IMG/VR virus record: IMGVR_UViG_3300042868_004620
Coordinates: 1-30,732 of that record
Source: a virus
Direction: 5' to 3' (one strand)
DNA: 30,732 bases
The position numbers and the translations under genes were made by a program. The notes beneath the pieces are model-generated. The model was not told where the DNA came from. It was given only the letters and a program-made list of their open reading frames with translations, and made no database searches. Shown here piece by piece: positions 1 through 9,300 of this stretch; positions within the stretch are counted from its first letter, which is position 1, and the number at the start of each line of letters is the position of its first letter.

Positions 1-1502
1 CCGATCAGCCCGACAGACATAAGTGCATTAATGACCAGTTTGCCAAGTACGGCATCACCAATCATACTCGCATTGATGGTTTTGATGGTCGCGTAACGGA
101 TTATCGTAAGAAGGGAGATGTCGTCACTGGCATTTACTTTGACATTATGAAGTCGACCGATATTGCGTGTGCAATGGGTCACCTCACAATGATCAAGTAT
201 TGGTACGATACTTCCGAAACCGATGTTGCGTTATTCTTGGAAGATGATGTGAACCTTGAGAACTGCGAGAACTGGAGTTTCACGTGGTCAGAGTTCTTTG
301 CATCGCTTCCTTCGGACTGGAAGAATGTACAGTTGGCTCAGATTCGGTCGGATGAAATTAATGATATTGGCTTCCGTCCACGCATTGCTTCCGACTGGTG
401 CGTCACTGCGTATCTGATCAAACGATCATACGCCAAACAGCTGATTGATGATTACTTTATTGATGGTCGTTTCCGTCTCATTGTTCAGAATGACAAACAG
501 TGCCAGCCCATCGTAGAGAACCTCGTGTATTTCCCGGGAGAACCAAAGTCGTACAGTATCCCGCTCTTCACTGAAAAGAATACATTCTCGTCGACCTTCT
601 ATAGTAACGATACCAAGAAGGTCAAGGAATACAATGCTCTTTCCGAGAAGTACGTCACAACGTGGTGGCAACAGAATGGTCCCACAGCATCACTGGAATC
701 CATTATGAAGAAGCCAGTGCCGACTCCCATCATTCCTATGATCGGAACGGCAGTGGTCACAAATCCAAAATGGGTAAAACGCCTTGTTGAGAGTGTTGAT
801 TTTCCCGTCAAGGAGTTCTGCATCATCAATAACAACGGACGCGGAGAGATTGATGCCGAATTGGATGCGATTGCTGCAACTCCGCATCCCTACATTCGTA
901 AGATTAAAGTGGTTCATATGCCGGCAAATCTAGGTGTTCCGGGCTCATGGAACCTTATGATTAAATCCTATCTGAAGGCTCCGTACTGGATCATTGTAAA
1001 TGATGATGTTGCGTTTGGTCGTGGTTTCCTTGCGGAAATGTATGCTGCAACTATGCGTGATCCTTCGCTCGGTATCATTCACGGCTACGAAGGCGACCAT
1101 AATGTCGGTAGCTGGGACCTTTTCCTACTTCGAGATCATATTGTTGCCGATTACGGTCTCTTTGATGAGAATCTGTATCCCGCGTACAACGAGGACGCCG
1201 ATTACTTCCTACGGTTCATCCACAGTCCAATCCGCAAGATGATGAATCTTCAAAGCGATTACTATCACGGCGAGGGCAAGAAGAACGAATATCATGTTCA
1301 TGGAAGTCAGACGGGCAAGAGCGATCCGGTACTCAAAGAGAAATTGGACCGAGTGAATCTCATGAACATGGACTACATGACTCATAAATGGGGTAAGGAA
1401 TGGAGATGGTGTGCTCCAAGCAAACTTCCATTCGAGAACCGTCCGATTAGTTACACGTCCTACGATCTTCGCTTCATTCGTCAGAAGTATTTGGGCTTTT
1501 AA
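1..1502 (+). CDS. Two-domain glycosyltransferase (GT25-like + GT2-like), 5' partial
   Basis: The reading frame is open from base 3 to the TAA at 1500-1502, so the gene begins upstream of the window and the ATG at 147 is internal. The N-terminal half looks like glycosyltransferase family 25 (LPS/collagen galactosyltransferase type): an Arg/Asp-rich start, a 'CAMGHL' stretch and the acidic motif LFLEDDV with E-D-D at 240-248. The C-terminal half looks like a GT-A/GT2 domain: 'IIPMIGTAVV', a 'NLGVPGSWN' segment and a D-D motif (VNDDV) at 1002-1007, followed by 'NEDADYF'. Such enzymes transfer sugars from nucleotide-sugar donors to glycans or proteins. The gene lies directly upstream of a fibre block and is separated from it by a late promoter, so it belongs to the previous transcription unit. 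The acceptor is unknown. The GT25 and GT2 assignments rest on motif recognition; fold class is likely, sugar specificity is not predictable. Confidence 0.8.
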   Translation, partial: DQPDRHKCINDQFAKYGITNHTRIDGFDGRVTDYRKKGDVVTGIYFDIMKSTDIACAMGHLTMIKYWYDTSETDVALFLEDDVNLENCENWSFTWSEFFASLPSDWKNVQLAQIRSDEINDIGFRPRIASDWCVTAYLIKRSYAKQLIDDYFIDGRFRLIVQNDKQCQPIVENLVYFPGEPKSYSIPLFTEKNTFSSTFYSNDTKKVKEYNALSEKYVTTWWQQNGPTASLESIMKKPVPTPIIPMIGTAVVTNPKWVKRLVESVDFPVKEFCIINNNGRGEIDAELDAIAATPHPYIRKIKVVHMPANLGVPGSWNLMIKSYLKAPYWIIVNDDVAFGRGFLAEMYAATMRDPSLGIIHGYEGDHNVGSWDLFLLRDHIVADYGLFDENLYPAYNEDADYFLRFIHSPIRKMMNLQSDYYHGEGKKNEYHVHGSQTGKSDPVLKEKLDRVNLMNMDYMTHKWGKEWRWCAPSKLPFENRPISYTSYDLRFIRQKYLGF

Positions 1503-1522
1503 AGTCCTGTGAACTAATTTAT

Positions 1523-1530
1523 TATAAATA
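1523..1530 (+). promoter_or_regulatory. T4-type late promoter (TATAAATA)
   Basis: Exact match to the T4 late promoter core TATAAATA in the 74-nt gap between the glycosyltransferase and the first fibre gene. On T4 geometry the transcript would start near 1536, giving a leader of about 41 nt that includes the AAGGA ribosome binding site at 1566-1570. Confidence 0.75.
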
Positions 1531-1576
1531 GACATTCAACGTCGGTGTTCAACCTTCTGTGGAATAAGGAAACAGA

Positions 1577-4500
1577 ATGTCTATAGATAAAAACTTTAAA
1601 GTCAAAAACGGCTTAGATGTAGCCGGTAACGCAACCGTAACTGGAACAATCGCAGTCCAAGGTATCCAAAGTACCCAGGGGCTCACTCGTTTCTTAGTAT
1701 CGGATACAGACGGGACATTCTATTATCAGAGTGGTGGAACACAGGGTGCTCAAGGCATTCAAGGTATTCAAGGCGTACAGGGTACGCAAGGAACACAGGG
1801 GCGCCAGGGTATTCAAGGAACTCAGGGCACCCAAGGCGAGCAAGGGATTCAAGGCATCCAGGGTATTCAAGGTGCACAGGGTCTTCAAGGTGCTCAGGGT
1901 CGCCAGGGCATTCAAGGGCATGAAGGAACTCAGGGTACTCAGGGAGCACAAGGTCTTCAAGGCGCACAAGGAACTCAGGGTATCCAGGGTATTCAAGGAA
2001 CTCAGGGAGCCCAAGGCGAACAGGGTATTCAGGGTATCCAGGGCATTCAGGGTATCCAAGGTATTTCCGGTGCTCCTGGTTCCGGTGGTACAATTGGACA
2101 TTGGGGTTCATTCTGGAGCACTCAGACTCAAGTTGCCGATGCCGCAAATACAGCATATCCGATCACCTTTAATCAATATGATGCCGCAAATTATGGAGTT
2201 ACCGTCTCCAATAATTCTCGGATCAATTTTCAATATATCGGTGTTTACAGTATTACATTTTCTGCTCAATTTGCAAATATTGATAATTCTGCATCAACGC
2301 ACGATGTAAAAGTCTGGTTACGCAAAAACGGTAATGGTAGCGCAGGAGATATTCCTGCAACCGAAAGCAGATTTACAATTCCGATAAAACACTCTGGTGT
2401 TCCAGGAGCCGTAATTGGTACCGTCAATTATGTTTTAACGGTTGAGCCGGGAGACTATTTTGAACTTATTTGGGCTCCAAGCGATGTTGATGTAGTCCTT
2501 CAATATTTTGCGGAAGGGACCTCTCCCGTCTCTCCATCGACTCCGAGTGTCATCTTTACTGCAACGCAGGTAATGTATACCCAACTTGGACCACAAGGCA
2601 CCCAAGGTATTCAGGGTGTTCAAGGTGTACAAGGCACACAAGGCACACAAGGAATTCAAGGTATCCAGGGCATTCAAGGCGTGCAGGGAACTCAAGGTAC
2701 CCAAGGAACTCAGGGTCTTCAAGGTACACAAGGTACCACGGGGATGTCGTTCATTGTTGCGCGTACATATGCCACAGTTGCCGCACTTATTGCCGATACA
2801 ACTCCGGCTGATATTGTTGCGGGTCAATTCGCACTCATCAATACGAATGATGTAGAGGATCCTGATAATTCAAAGATTTATCTCTGGGACGGTGACCAAT
2901 ACATTTTCATGAATGACCTTTCGGGTACCGCCGGTATCCAAGGTACCATGGGTGCTCAAGGAGTACAAGGTACGCAAGGTGTTCAAGGGACTCAAGGCGA
3001 ACAGGGTATTCAAGGTATCCAGGGCATTCAAGGTGTGCAGGGAACTCAAGGTGCTCAAGGAGAGCAAGGCATCCAAGGAATTCAGGGAATCCAAGGTGCT
3101 CAAGGGACCCAGGGTATCCAAGGTATTCAAGGTGAACAGGGTATCCAGGGTATTCAAGGTACTCAGGGAATTCAAGGTATCCAAGGCACACAAGGTATCC
3201 AAGGTATCCAAGGCGAGCAGGGCATTCAAGGAGAACAAGGTATCCAGGGTATCCAAGGAACACAGGGTACGCAAGGTATTCAAGGAGCCCAAGGCACATT
3301 TGGTACGCAAGGAGCCCAAGGCATCCAAGGTATTCAAGGAGAGCAGGGTGTCCAGGGTATCCAGGGCATTCAAGGTACTCAAGGAACTCAGGGCACTCAA
3401 GGTATCCAAGGAGAGCAGGGTATCCAGGGTATTCAAGGCGTACAGGGAACACAAGGTACTCAAGGTATTCAAGGAGAACAGGGTATCCAAGGTGAACAAG
3501 GAATCCAGGGCATTCAAGGCGTACAGGGAACACAAGGTGCTCAGGGTGAACAAGGAATCCAGGGAATTCAAGGTATTCAAGGAGTGCAGGGAACTCAAGG
3601 TACCCAAGGAACTCAGGGAACACAGGGAACCGAAGGTGCTCAAGGTATCCAAGGTACTCAAGGAACACAGGGTGAGCAGGGCATTCAAGGTATTCAAGGT
3701 ATCCAAGGAATTCAAGGAGCTCAAGGAACCCAGGGCGAACAGGGCATTCAAGGTATCCAAGGTCTCACAGGTATCCAAGGCGCTCAGGGTCTTCAAGGTA
3801 TTCAAGGATTCAAGGGTACAGAAATTTCTATCAGTGACACTGCACCAACTTCACCAGAGGTAAATGACCTTTGGTGGAATTCTGTTGGCGGTATGCTCAT
3901 GATTTACTACTTTGACGGTGACTCATCTCAATGGGTTTCCGCAACATCTGGTATTACTGGAGCCCAAGGTACTCAAGGCATTCAGGGTCTTACAGGTATC
4001 CAAGGTATTCAAGGTACCGCAGGCACCTTTGGCGGTGCAGCGTTCGATTACACATTTGATACATCTACTGTAAATTCCAATCCCGGAGCCGGAAAGCTAC
4101 GGCTCAATAATGTAAATCTCTCGCTTGCCGATACTCTTTACATTAACGAGTTGGATGATTTAAACAACTCGAACTATAATTTCTTACAGACAATTGATGA
4201 TTCGACATCTGTTATTAAGGGTCACTTCACAATTTCAATCAAAGGCAATCCAGATGTATTTGCGCTATTTGCAATCACGGGGTTTCATACTCATAACACG
4301 AATTACTTCGGCGTTCCTGCATCGTATCTTGCGGGTGCTACATCTTTTGCATCGAATGCCGATATTATAATTACCTTTGCACGTACCGGCGATGTCGGTG
4401 CACAGGGAACTCAAGGCATTCAAGGGATCCAAGGTATTACAGGTATTCAAGGAGCAATCGGAACTCAAGGCGCTCAGGGTCTTCAAGGTATCCAGGGCAT

Positions 4501-6361
4501 TCAAGGTGTCCAGGGAACTCAGGGTATCCAGGGCGTACAGGGAACACAAGGTACGCAAGGCATTCAAGGGATCCAAGGTATACAAGGTATCCAAGGAACT
4601 CAGGGTATCCAAGGTCGCCAAGGTATTCAAGGGACTCAAGGCGCTCAGGGGACTCAGGGCATCCAAGGGATTCAAGGAACTCAGGGTGCGCAGGGAACAT
4701 TTGGTTCGCAGGGAACTCAGGGTATTCAAGGTATTCAAGGAACTCAAGGCATCACAGGTTCAACTGGTGCTCAAGGTGCAATGGGTTCACAAGGAACTCA
4801 GGGTATCCAGGGTCGTCAAGGTATTACTGGTGCGACTGGCGCTCAGGGTACGATTGGTACAAGTGTGACGGGTGCTCAAGGTACGCAAGGAACTTCGGGT
4901 GCTGCAACTGCATTACCGTTATCCGGTGGAACAATGACTGGCACATTCAGAATTACAAATAATAGTATCCGTTCTGCCGCGGCTTCAAATTGGGACGGCG
5001 ATCCGGGAGCCGAAGGAAAAATTCAGTATCATGCAAATCGCTGGTACATCGTCTCAGACAGTTCGTCAGATCGTATTGTTCAATTCCGACGAAACGGTAC
5101 GGATGTATCGTATATTGATAACAGTGGTAATTTTCAGGGGAATGCTGCAACCGCATATGGACTTAATGTTCACGCCGGTAGAAATAACGAAGCAAACAAA
5201 GTCGTAAGAACTGATGGTAATGGATACATTCAAGCGGGCTGGATTAATACCGATTCTGGTGATAATGGAGCAACCGCAATTAGCCGAGTGTATGCGTCTC
5301 AAGACGGATATATACGTTACTACACTCCTGCAAACTTTGCCACCGCCGCGAAGTTAGTCACGCAGATGGACGGCACAAGGGATGGCACAAACTACAACTC
5401 TCGTTTAACTTCTGGCTTCTATAATGCAGAAAATTCTCCAGCAAACAGTGTAGGTACTGGATTTTCTCAGTTAATTGTAGCCAAGGGCCTTGATACCGGG
5501 TGGCAGTTGGCTGGTGGATACGCCAACAACACAATCTATACTCGTGGCTGGCACTCGTCCGGGACATTTTACCAATGGTATACTTTATTGTCTGATGGGA
5601 ATTACAATTCATATTCTCCAACATTAACTGGCGGCAATGCGTCAGGGACCTGGGGCATCTCCGTCACGGGTAATGCCGCCAACATCACGGCCTACACGAT
5701 CAACCAAAGCGTAGGCACAGGAAATAACGTAACTTTCAACATAGCTGATGCTACCCAATTTAGGGATAGTAATGATACAAGTTATTATCTCAATCCCAAC
5801 GGCGATTCTAGTTTATCTAGTGCAAAATTCTGGGGAAATCAAATCATTATTCGAGGCGGCTCACCTACATTGTACTTTCAAGATTCCGATCAAATGTCGG
5901 CGATGCTGCACAATAACTCTAACCTGTTGTATATTCTTAGAGGTGGAGTTGATACTACTAGTTGGTCCCAGGTTGGTGGATATTGGCCAGTATATTGGGA
6001 CCTGAGTAACAATAATGCCACATTCGGTGGAGCTATTTGGGCTGCTGGTAATGTTACAGCTTACTCCGATGCAAAGCTGAAAGAAAATGTAGAAACAGTT
6101 ACAAGTGCTCTTGACAAGACCTTATCTCTTCGCGGTGTATATTACACTCTTATTCGCGATGAAACAAAAACCCGTAAGATGGGTGTCATCGCTCAGGAAG
6201 TACAAAAAGTTGTGCCAGAAGTTGTCATGTTGCATCAAGACAAGGAAGATACAGAAGGCACTCTTTCAGTTGATTACGGAAACATTACTGCGCTCCTCAT
6301 CGAAGCAATTAAAGAGCAACAAAAGCAAATTGATGAATTAAAAGCCCTCATCAAGAAATAA
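1577..6361 (+). CDS. Giant collagen-like tail fibre with C1q-like module and S74 chaperone
   Basis: A 1594-aa modular fibre, probably trimeric and on the virion surface. Approximate domains: N-terminal attachment segment 1-54 ('FKVKNGLDVAGNATVTGTI'); Gly-X-Gln collagen 55-172; a C1q/TNF-like jelly-roll candidate 174-338; short collagen 339-388; a small module 389-453 ('VEDPDNSKIYLWDG'); long collagen 453-747; a DLWW module about 749-793; a 123-aa [10 protein letters not shown] module 818-940; collagen 941-1109; a shaft of phage fibre modules 1112-1494, including 'SNDTSYYLNPN'; and a peptidase S74 domain from Ser1497 (SDAKLKEN) to the end. S74 domains drive trimerisation and then cut themselves off before the Ser; the Ser and Lys five residues apart are present. 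The end is coiled-coil-like ('AIKEQQKQIDELKALIKK'). The start has an AAGGA site 6 nt upstream. Which T4 fibre it replaces is not clear. Confidence 0.88.
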   Translation: MSIDKNFKVKNGLDVAGNATVTGTIAVQGIQSTQGLTRFLVSDTDGTFYYQSGGTQGAQGIQGIQGVQGTQGTQGRQGIQGTQGTQGEQGIQGIQGIQGAQGLQGAQGRQGIQGHEGTQGTQGAQGLQGAQGTQGIQGIQGTQGAQGEQGIQGIQGIQGIQGISGAPGSGGTIGHWGSFWSTQTQVADAANTAYPITFNQYDAANYGVTVSNNSRINFQYIGVYSITFSAQFANIDNSASTHDVKVWLRKNGNGSAGDIPATESRFTIPIKHSGVPGAVIGTVNYVLTVEPGDYFELIWAPSDVDVVLQYFAEGTSPVSPSTPSVIFTATQVMYTQLGPQGTQGIQGVQGVQGTQGTQGIQGIQGIQGVQGTQGTQGTQGLQGTQGTTGMSFIVARTYATVAALIADTTPADIVAGQFALINTNDVEDPDNSKIYLWDGDQYIFMNDLSGTAGIQGTMGAQGVQGTQGVQGTQGEQGIQGIQGIQGVQGTQGAQGEQGIQGIQGIQGAQGTQGIQGIQGEQGIQGIQGTQGIQGIQGTQGIQGIQGEQGIQGEQGIQGIQGTQGTQGIQGAQGTFGTQGAQGIQGIQGEQGVQGIQGIQGTQGTQGTQGIQGEQGIQGIQGVQGTQGTQGIQGEQGIQGEQGIQGIQGVQGTQGAQGEQGIQGIQGIQGVQGTQGTQGTQGTQGTEGAQGIQGTQGTQGEQGIQGIQGIQGIQGAQGTQGEQGIQGIQGLTGIQGAQGLQGIQGFKGTEISISDTAPTSPEVNDLWWNSVGGMLMIYYFDGDSSQWVSATSGITGAQGTQGIQGLTGIQGIQGTAGTFGGAAFDYTFDTSTVNSNPGAGKLRLNNVNLSLADTLYINELDDLNNSNYNFLQTIDDSTSVIKGHFTISIKGNPDVFALFAITGFHTHNTNYFGVPASYLAGATSFASNADIIITFARTGDVGAQGTQGIQGIQGITGIQGAIGTQGAQGLQGIQGIQGVQGTQGIQGVQGTQGTQGIQGIQGIQGIQGTQGIQGRQGIQGTQGAQGTQGIQGIQGTQGAQGTFGSQGTQGIQGIQGTQGITGSTGAQGAMGSQGTQGIQGRQGITGATGAQGTIGTSVTGAQGTQGTSGAATALPLSGGTMTGTFRITNNSIRSAAASNWDGDPGAEGKIQYHANRWYIVSDSSSDRIVQFRRNGTDVSYIDNSGNFQGNAATAYGLNVHAGRNNEANKVVRTDGNGYIQAGWINTDSGDNGATAISRVYASQDGYIRYYTPANFATAAKLVTQMDGTRDGTNYNSRLTSGFYNAENSPANSVGTGFSQLIVAKGLDTGWQLAGGYANNTIYTRGWHSSGTFYQWYTLLSDGNYNSYSPTLTGGNASGTWGISVTGNAANITAYTINQSVGTGNNVTFNIADATQFRDSNDTSYYLNPNGDSSLSSAKFWGNQIIIRGGSPTLYFQDSDQMSAMLHNNSNLLYILRGGVDTTSWSQVGGYWPVYWDLSNNNATFGGAIWAAGNVTAYSDAKLKENVETVTSALDKTLSLRGVYYTLIRDETKTRKMGVIAQEVQKVVPEVVMLHQDKEDTEGTLSVDYGNITALLIEAIKEQQKQIDELKALIKK
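3821..3937 (+). repeat. DLWW fibre module, copy 1 of 3
   Basis: A 117-nt (39-aa) module with the pattern DTAP.SP...DLWWNS...MIYYFDGDSSQWV between collagen tracts. Copies of identical length are at 8724-8840 and 10158-10274 in the next fibre gene. It is a small insertion module often seen in phage fibres; its function is unknown. Confidence 0.8.
4028..4396 (+). repeat. [10 protein letters not shown] module, copy 1 of 3
   Basis: A 369-nt (123-aa) globular module between collagen tracts in the 1594-aa fibre. Key residues: [13 protein letters not shown] at the start, '[10 protein letters not shown]' and 'KGHFTIS' in the middle, '[10 protein letters not shown]' at the end. The other copies, of identical length, are at 7449-7817 and 9372-9740. 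It is probably a beta-rich spacer or ligand-binding insertion of phage fibres. Confidence 0.85.
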
Positions 6362-6371
6362 GAATCATTTT

Positions 6372-6379
6372 AATAAATA
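6372..6379 (+). promoter_or_regulatory. Late promoter-like AATAAATA
   Basis: Seven of eight bases match TATAAATA, in the 31-nt gap between two fibre genes. T4 geometry would put the transcript start near 6385, 8 nt before the ATG at 6393. No Shine-Dalgarno sequence is visible before that ATG. Confidence 0.5.
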
Positions 6380-6392
6380 GCTCAATACTATT

Positions 6393-9300
6393 ATGGCCGT
6401 AATTAATTTTCCAACCAATCCGATCAACGGTTACATTCATACAGCTAACAACAGTAGCTGGATCTGGAATGGATCATACTGGAACGCCGTTAATGGCGGC
6501 GCGCAAGGTGCTCAGGGTCTCCAAGGAATTCAAGGAATCCAAGGCGTACAAGGAACACAGGGTCTCCAAGGCGAGCAAGGTATCCAGGGAATCCAAGGCA
6601 TTCAAGGTGTTCAAGGCACACAAGGTACTCAAGGTATCCAAGGTATCCAAGGTACACAGGGTATTCAAGGCTTGCAGGGCATTCAAGGTATTCAAGGAAC
6701 ACAAGGTATTCAAGGACATCAGGGTACACAAGGCGAGCAAGGTATCCAGGGTATTCAAGGCATTCAAGGTGTACAGGGAACACAAGGTACTCAGGGCGAG
6801 CAAGGTATCCAGGGTATTCAAGGAGTGCAAGGTACGCAGGGTGCTCAGGGTGAACAAGGAATTCAAGGCATTCAAGGCGTGCAGGGAACTCAGGGTGCTC
6901 AGGGTGCAGATGGTTACGTTGGATCCGATGGTGCTCAAGGCACGCAAGGCATCCAAGGTATCCAAGGTATCCAAGGAACTCAAGGTGTCCAAGGTATCCA
7001 GGGTATTCAAGGCATTCAAGGTGTACAAGGAACACAAGGTACTCAGGGAATTCAAGGAATCCAAGGCACACAAGGAACTCAGGGTATTCAAGGAATTCAA
7101 GGCGTCCAAGGAACTCAGGGAACACAAGGAGAACAAGGTATTCAAGGGACTCAGGGTACACAAGGTATTCAAGGTGTGCAAGGAACACAGGGAACTCAGG
7201 GCGAACAGGGAATTCAAGGAACTCAAGGTATCCAAGGTGTTCAAGGTACACAGGGCACTCAGGGTATTCAGGGCGTCCAAGGTACCCAAGGCGTTCAGGG
7301 TATCCAAGGAACTCAGGGCACTCAGGGTGAACAAGGAATCCAAGGGATCCAGGGAATTCAAGGTATTCAAGGAGCACAAGGTATCCAGGGAATTCAAGGC
7401 GTGCAAGGTACACAAGGAACTCAGGGTATTCAAGGTCCTGCTGGTACCTTTGGCGGTGCCGCATTCGACTATACCTTTGATACAACTACTACAAATTCAA
7501 ATCCTGGCACCGGCGTTCTTCGTCTCAATACTGCCAACCTTTCTCTTTCTTCGGCATTGTACATTAATGATACTGATGACCTCAGTGTTTCGATCTACAA
7601 CTTCTTACAGACCATTGACGATTCTACATCAACAATCAAAGGTCACTTTACAATCTCGGAAAAGGCAAATGCAAACAACTTTGCAATCTTTGCGATTACC
7701 GGAAATCATACGCATGGTACGAATTATTTCCAGGTACCCGTCTCCTATCTTTCTGGTGCGACATCATTTACGGATGATTTAGACATCATTATTACCTTTG
7801 CTCGTTCGGGTGACATTGGTGCAACCGGAGCTCAAGGTACTCAAGGAACACAAGGCGAGCAAGGTATCCAGGGCATTCAAGGAATTCAAGGCACACAGGG
7901 AACGCAAGGAACTCAGGGTATTCAAGGAGTACAAGGTACACAAGGAGCTCAGGGTGAACAGGGTATCCAAGGCATTCAAGGAATTCAAGGAACTCAGGGT
8001 ACGCAAGGAACACAAGGTGAACAGGGTATTCAAGGAACGCAGGGCACTCAAGGTATTCAAGGTGTACAGGGAACACAAGGAACTCAGGGTATTCAAGGTA
8101 TCCAAGGAACTCAGGGCACTCAAGGTATTCAAGGGATTCAAGGCACTCAGGGCACCCAGGGTGAGCAAGGTATTCAAGGTATCCAGGGTATTCAAGGAGT
8201 ACAGGGAACACAGGGCACTCAAGGTATTCAGGGCATCCAAGGTATCCAAGGAACTCAGGGAACTCAAGGACAACAGGGAATCCAAGGTACTCAGGGTGAG
8301 CAAGGAATTCAAGGTGTTCAAGGCATTCAAGGAACGCAGGGCACACAAGGTATCCAAGGTATCACTGGTTCTCAAGGTATTACCGGAACTCAAGGTACGC
8401 AAGGTATCCAAGGAACTCAGGGCACTCAGGGTGAACAAGGAATTCAAGGTATCCAGGGTATTCAAGGAGTACAGGGAACACAAGGTACACAGGGGACGCA
8501 AGGAATCCAGGGCATCCAAGGTATTCAAGGTGTGCAGGGAACACAGGGCGCTCAGGGTGAACAAGGTATCCAGGGGACTCAAGGCACTCAGGGTACCCAA
8601 GGTATTCAAGGTGAGCAAGGCATTCAGGGTATTCAGGGCATTCAAGGCGTTCAAGGGATCCAAGGCATTCAAGGTATCCAAGGCGTACAGGGAACTCAAG
8701 GTACCCAAGGGTTAAAGGGAACAGAAATTGCTTCATCGGCAACTCCACCCGAGTCTCCTTCCGTTGATGACCTCTGGTGGAATTCCGATCTAGGTATTTT
8801 GATGATCTATTATTATGATGGTGATTCGTACCAATGGGTCACGACATCATCGGGTATTGTTGGACCTCAAGGTGCGCAAGGCACAATGGGTACTCAAGGT
8901 ATCAATGGAACTCAGGGTGCATCAGGTTTCAATGGAGCACAAGGTTCTCAAGGTCTCCAAGGTATTCAAGGTGTCCAGGGTATTTCTGGTGCTCAAGGTC
9001 TGAATGGGGCTCAAGGTGCTCAAGGGCTTCAAGGTGAGCAGGGCATCCAAGGTATTACCGGATCGCAAGGAGTTCAGGGTGCTCAAGGTACCCAAGGTTT
9101 ACAAGGCGAGCAAGGCATTCAAGGTATCCAGGGTATTCAAGGTACTCAAGGAACACAAGGCATTCAAGGTACTCAAGGAACCCAAGGTATTCAAGGAACA
9201 CAAGGCGAACAAGGTATCCAGGGTATACAAGGTATTCAAGGCGTACAAGGTATTGCCGGTTATCAAGGAATTAATGGTGCTCAGGGGACACAGGGTATTC

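Noticed and set aside
147-149. ATG at 147 as the start of the glycosyltransferase
   Set aside because: The frame is open and GT25-like upstream to the window edge (residues such as QFAKYGITNHTRIDGFDGR), so the gene is 5'-truncated and not started here.
1503-1576. Possible tRNA or terminator in the gap after the glycosyltransferase
   Set aside because: No cloverleaf and no stable GC-rich hairpin with a T run are visible; only the late promoter and a ribosome binding site can be supported.
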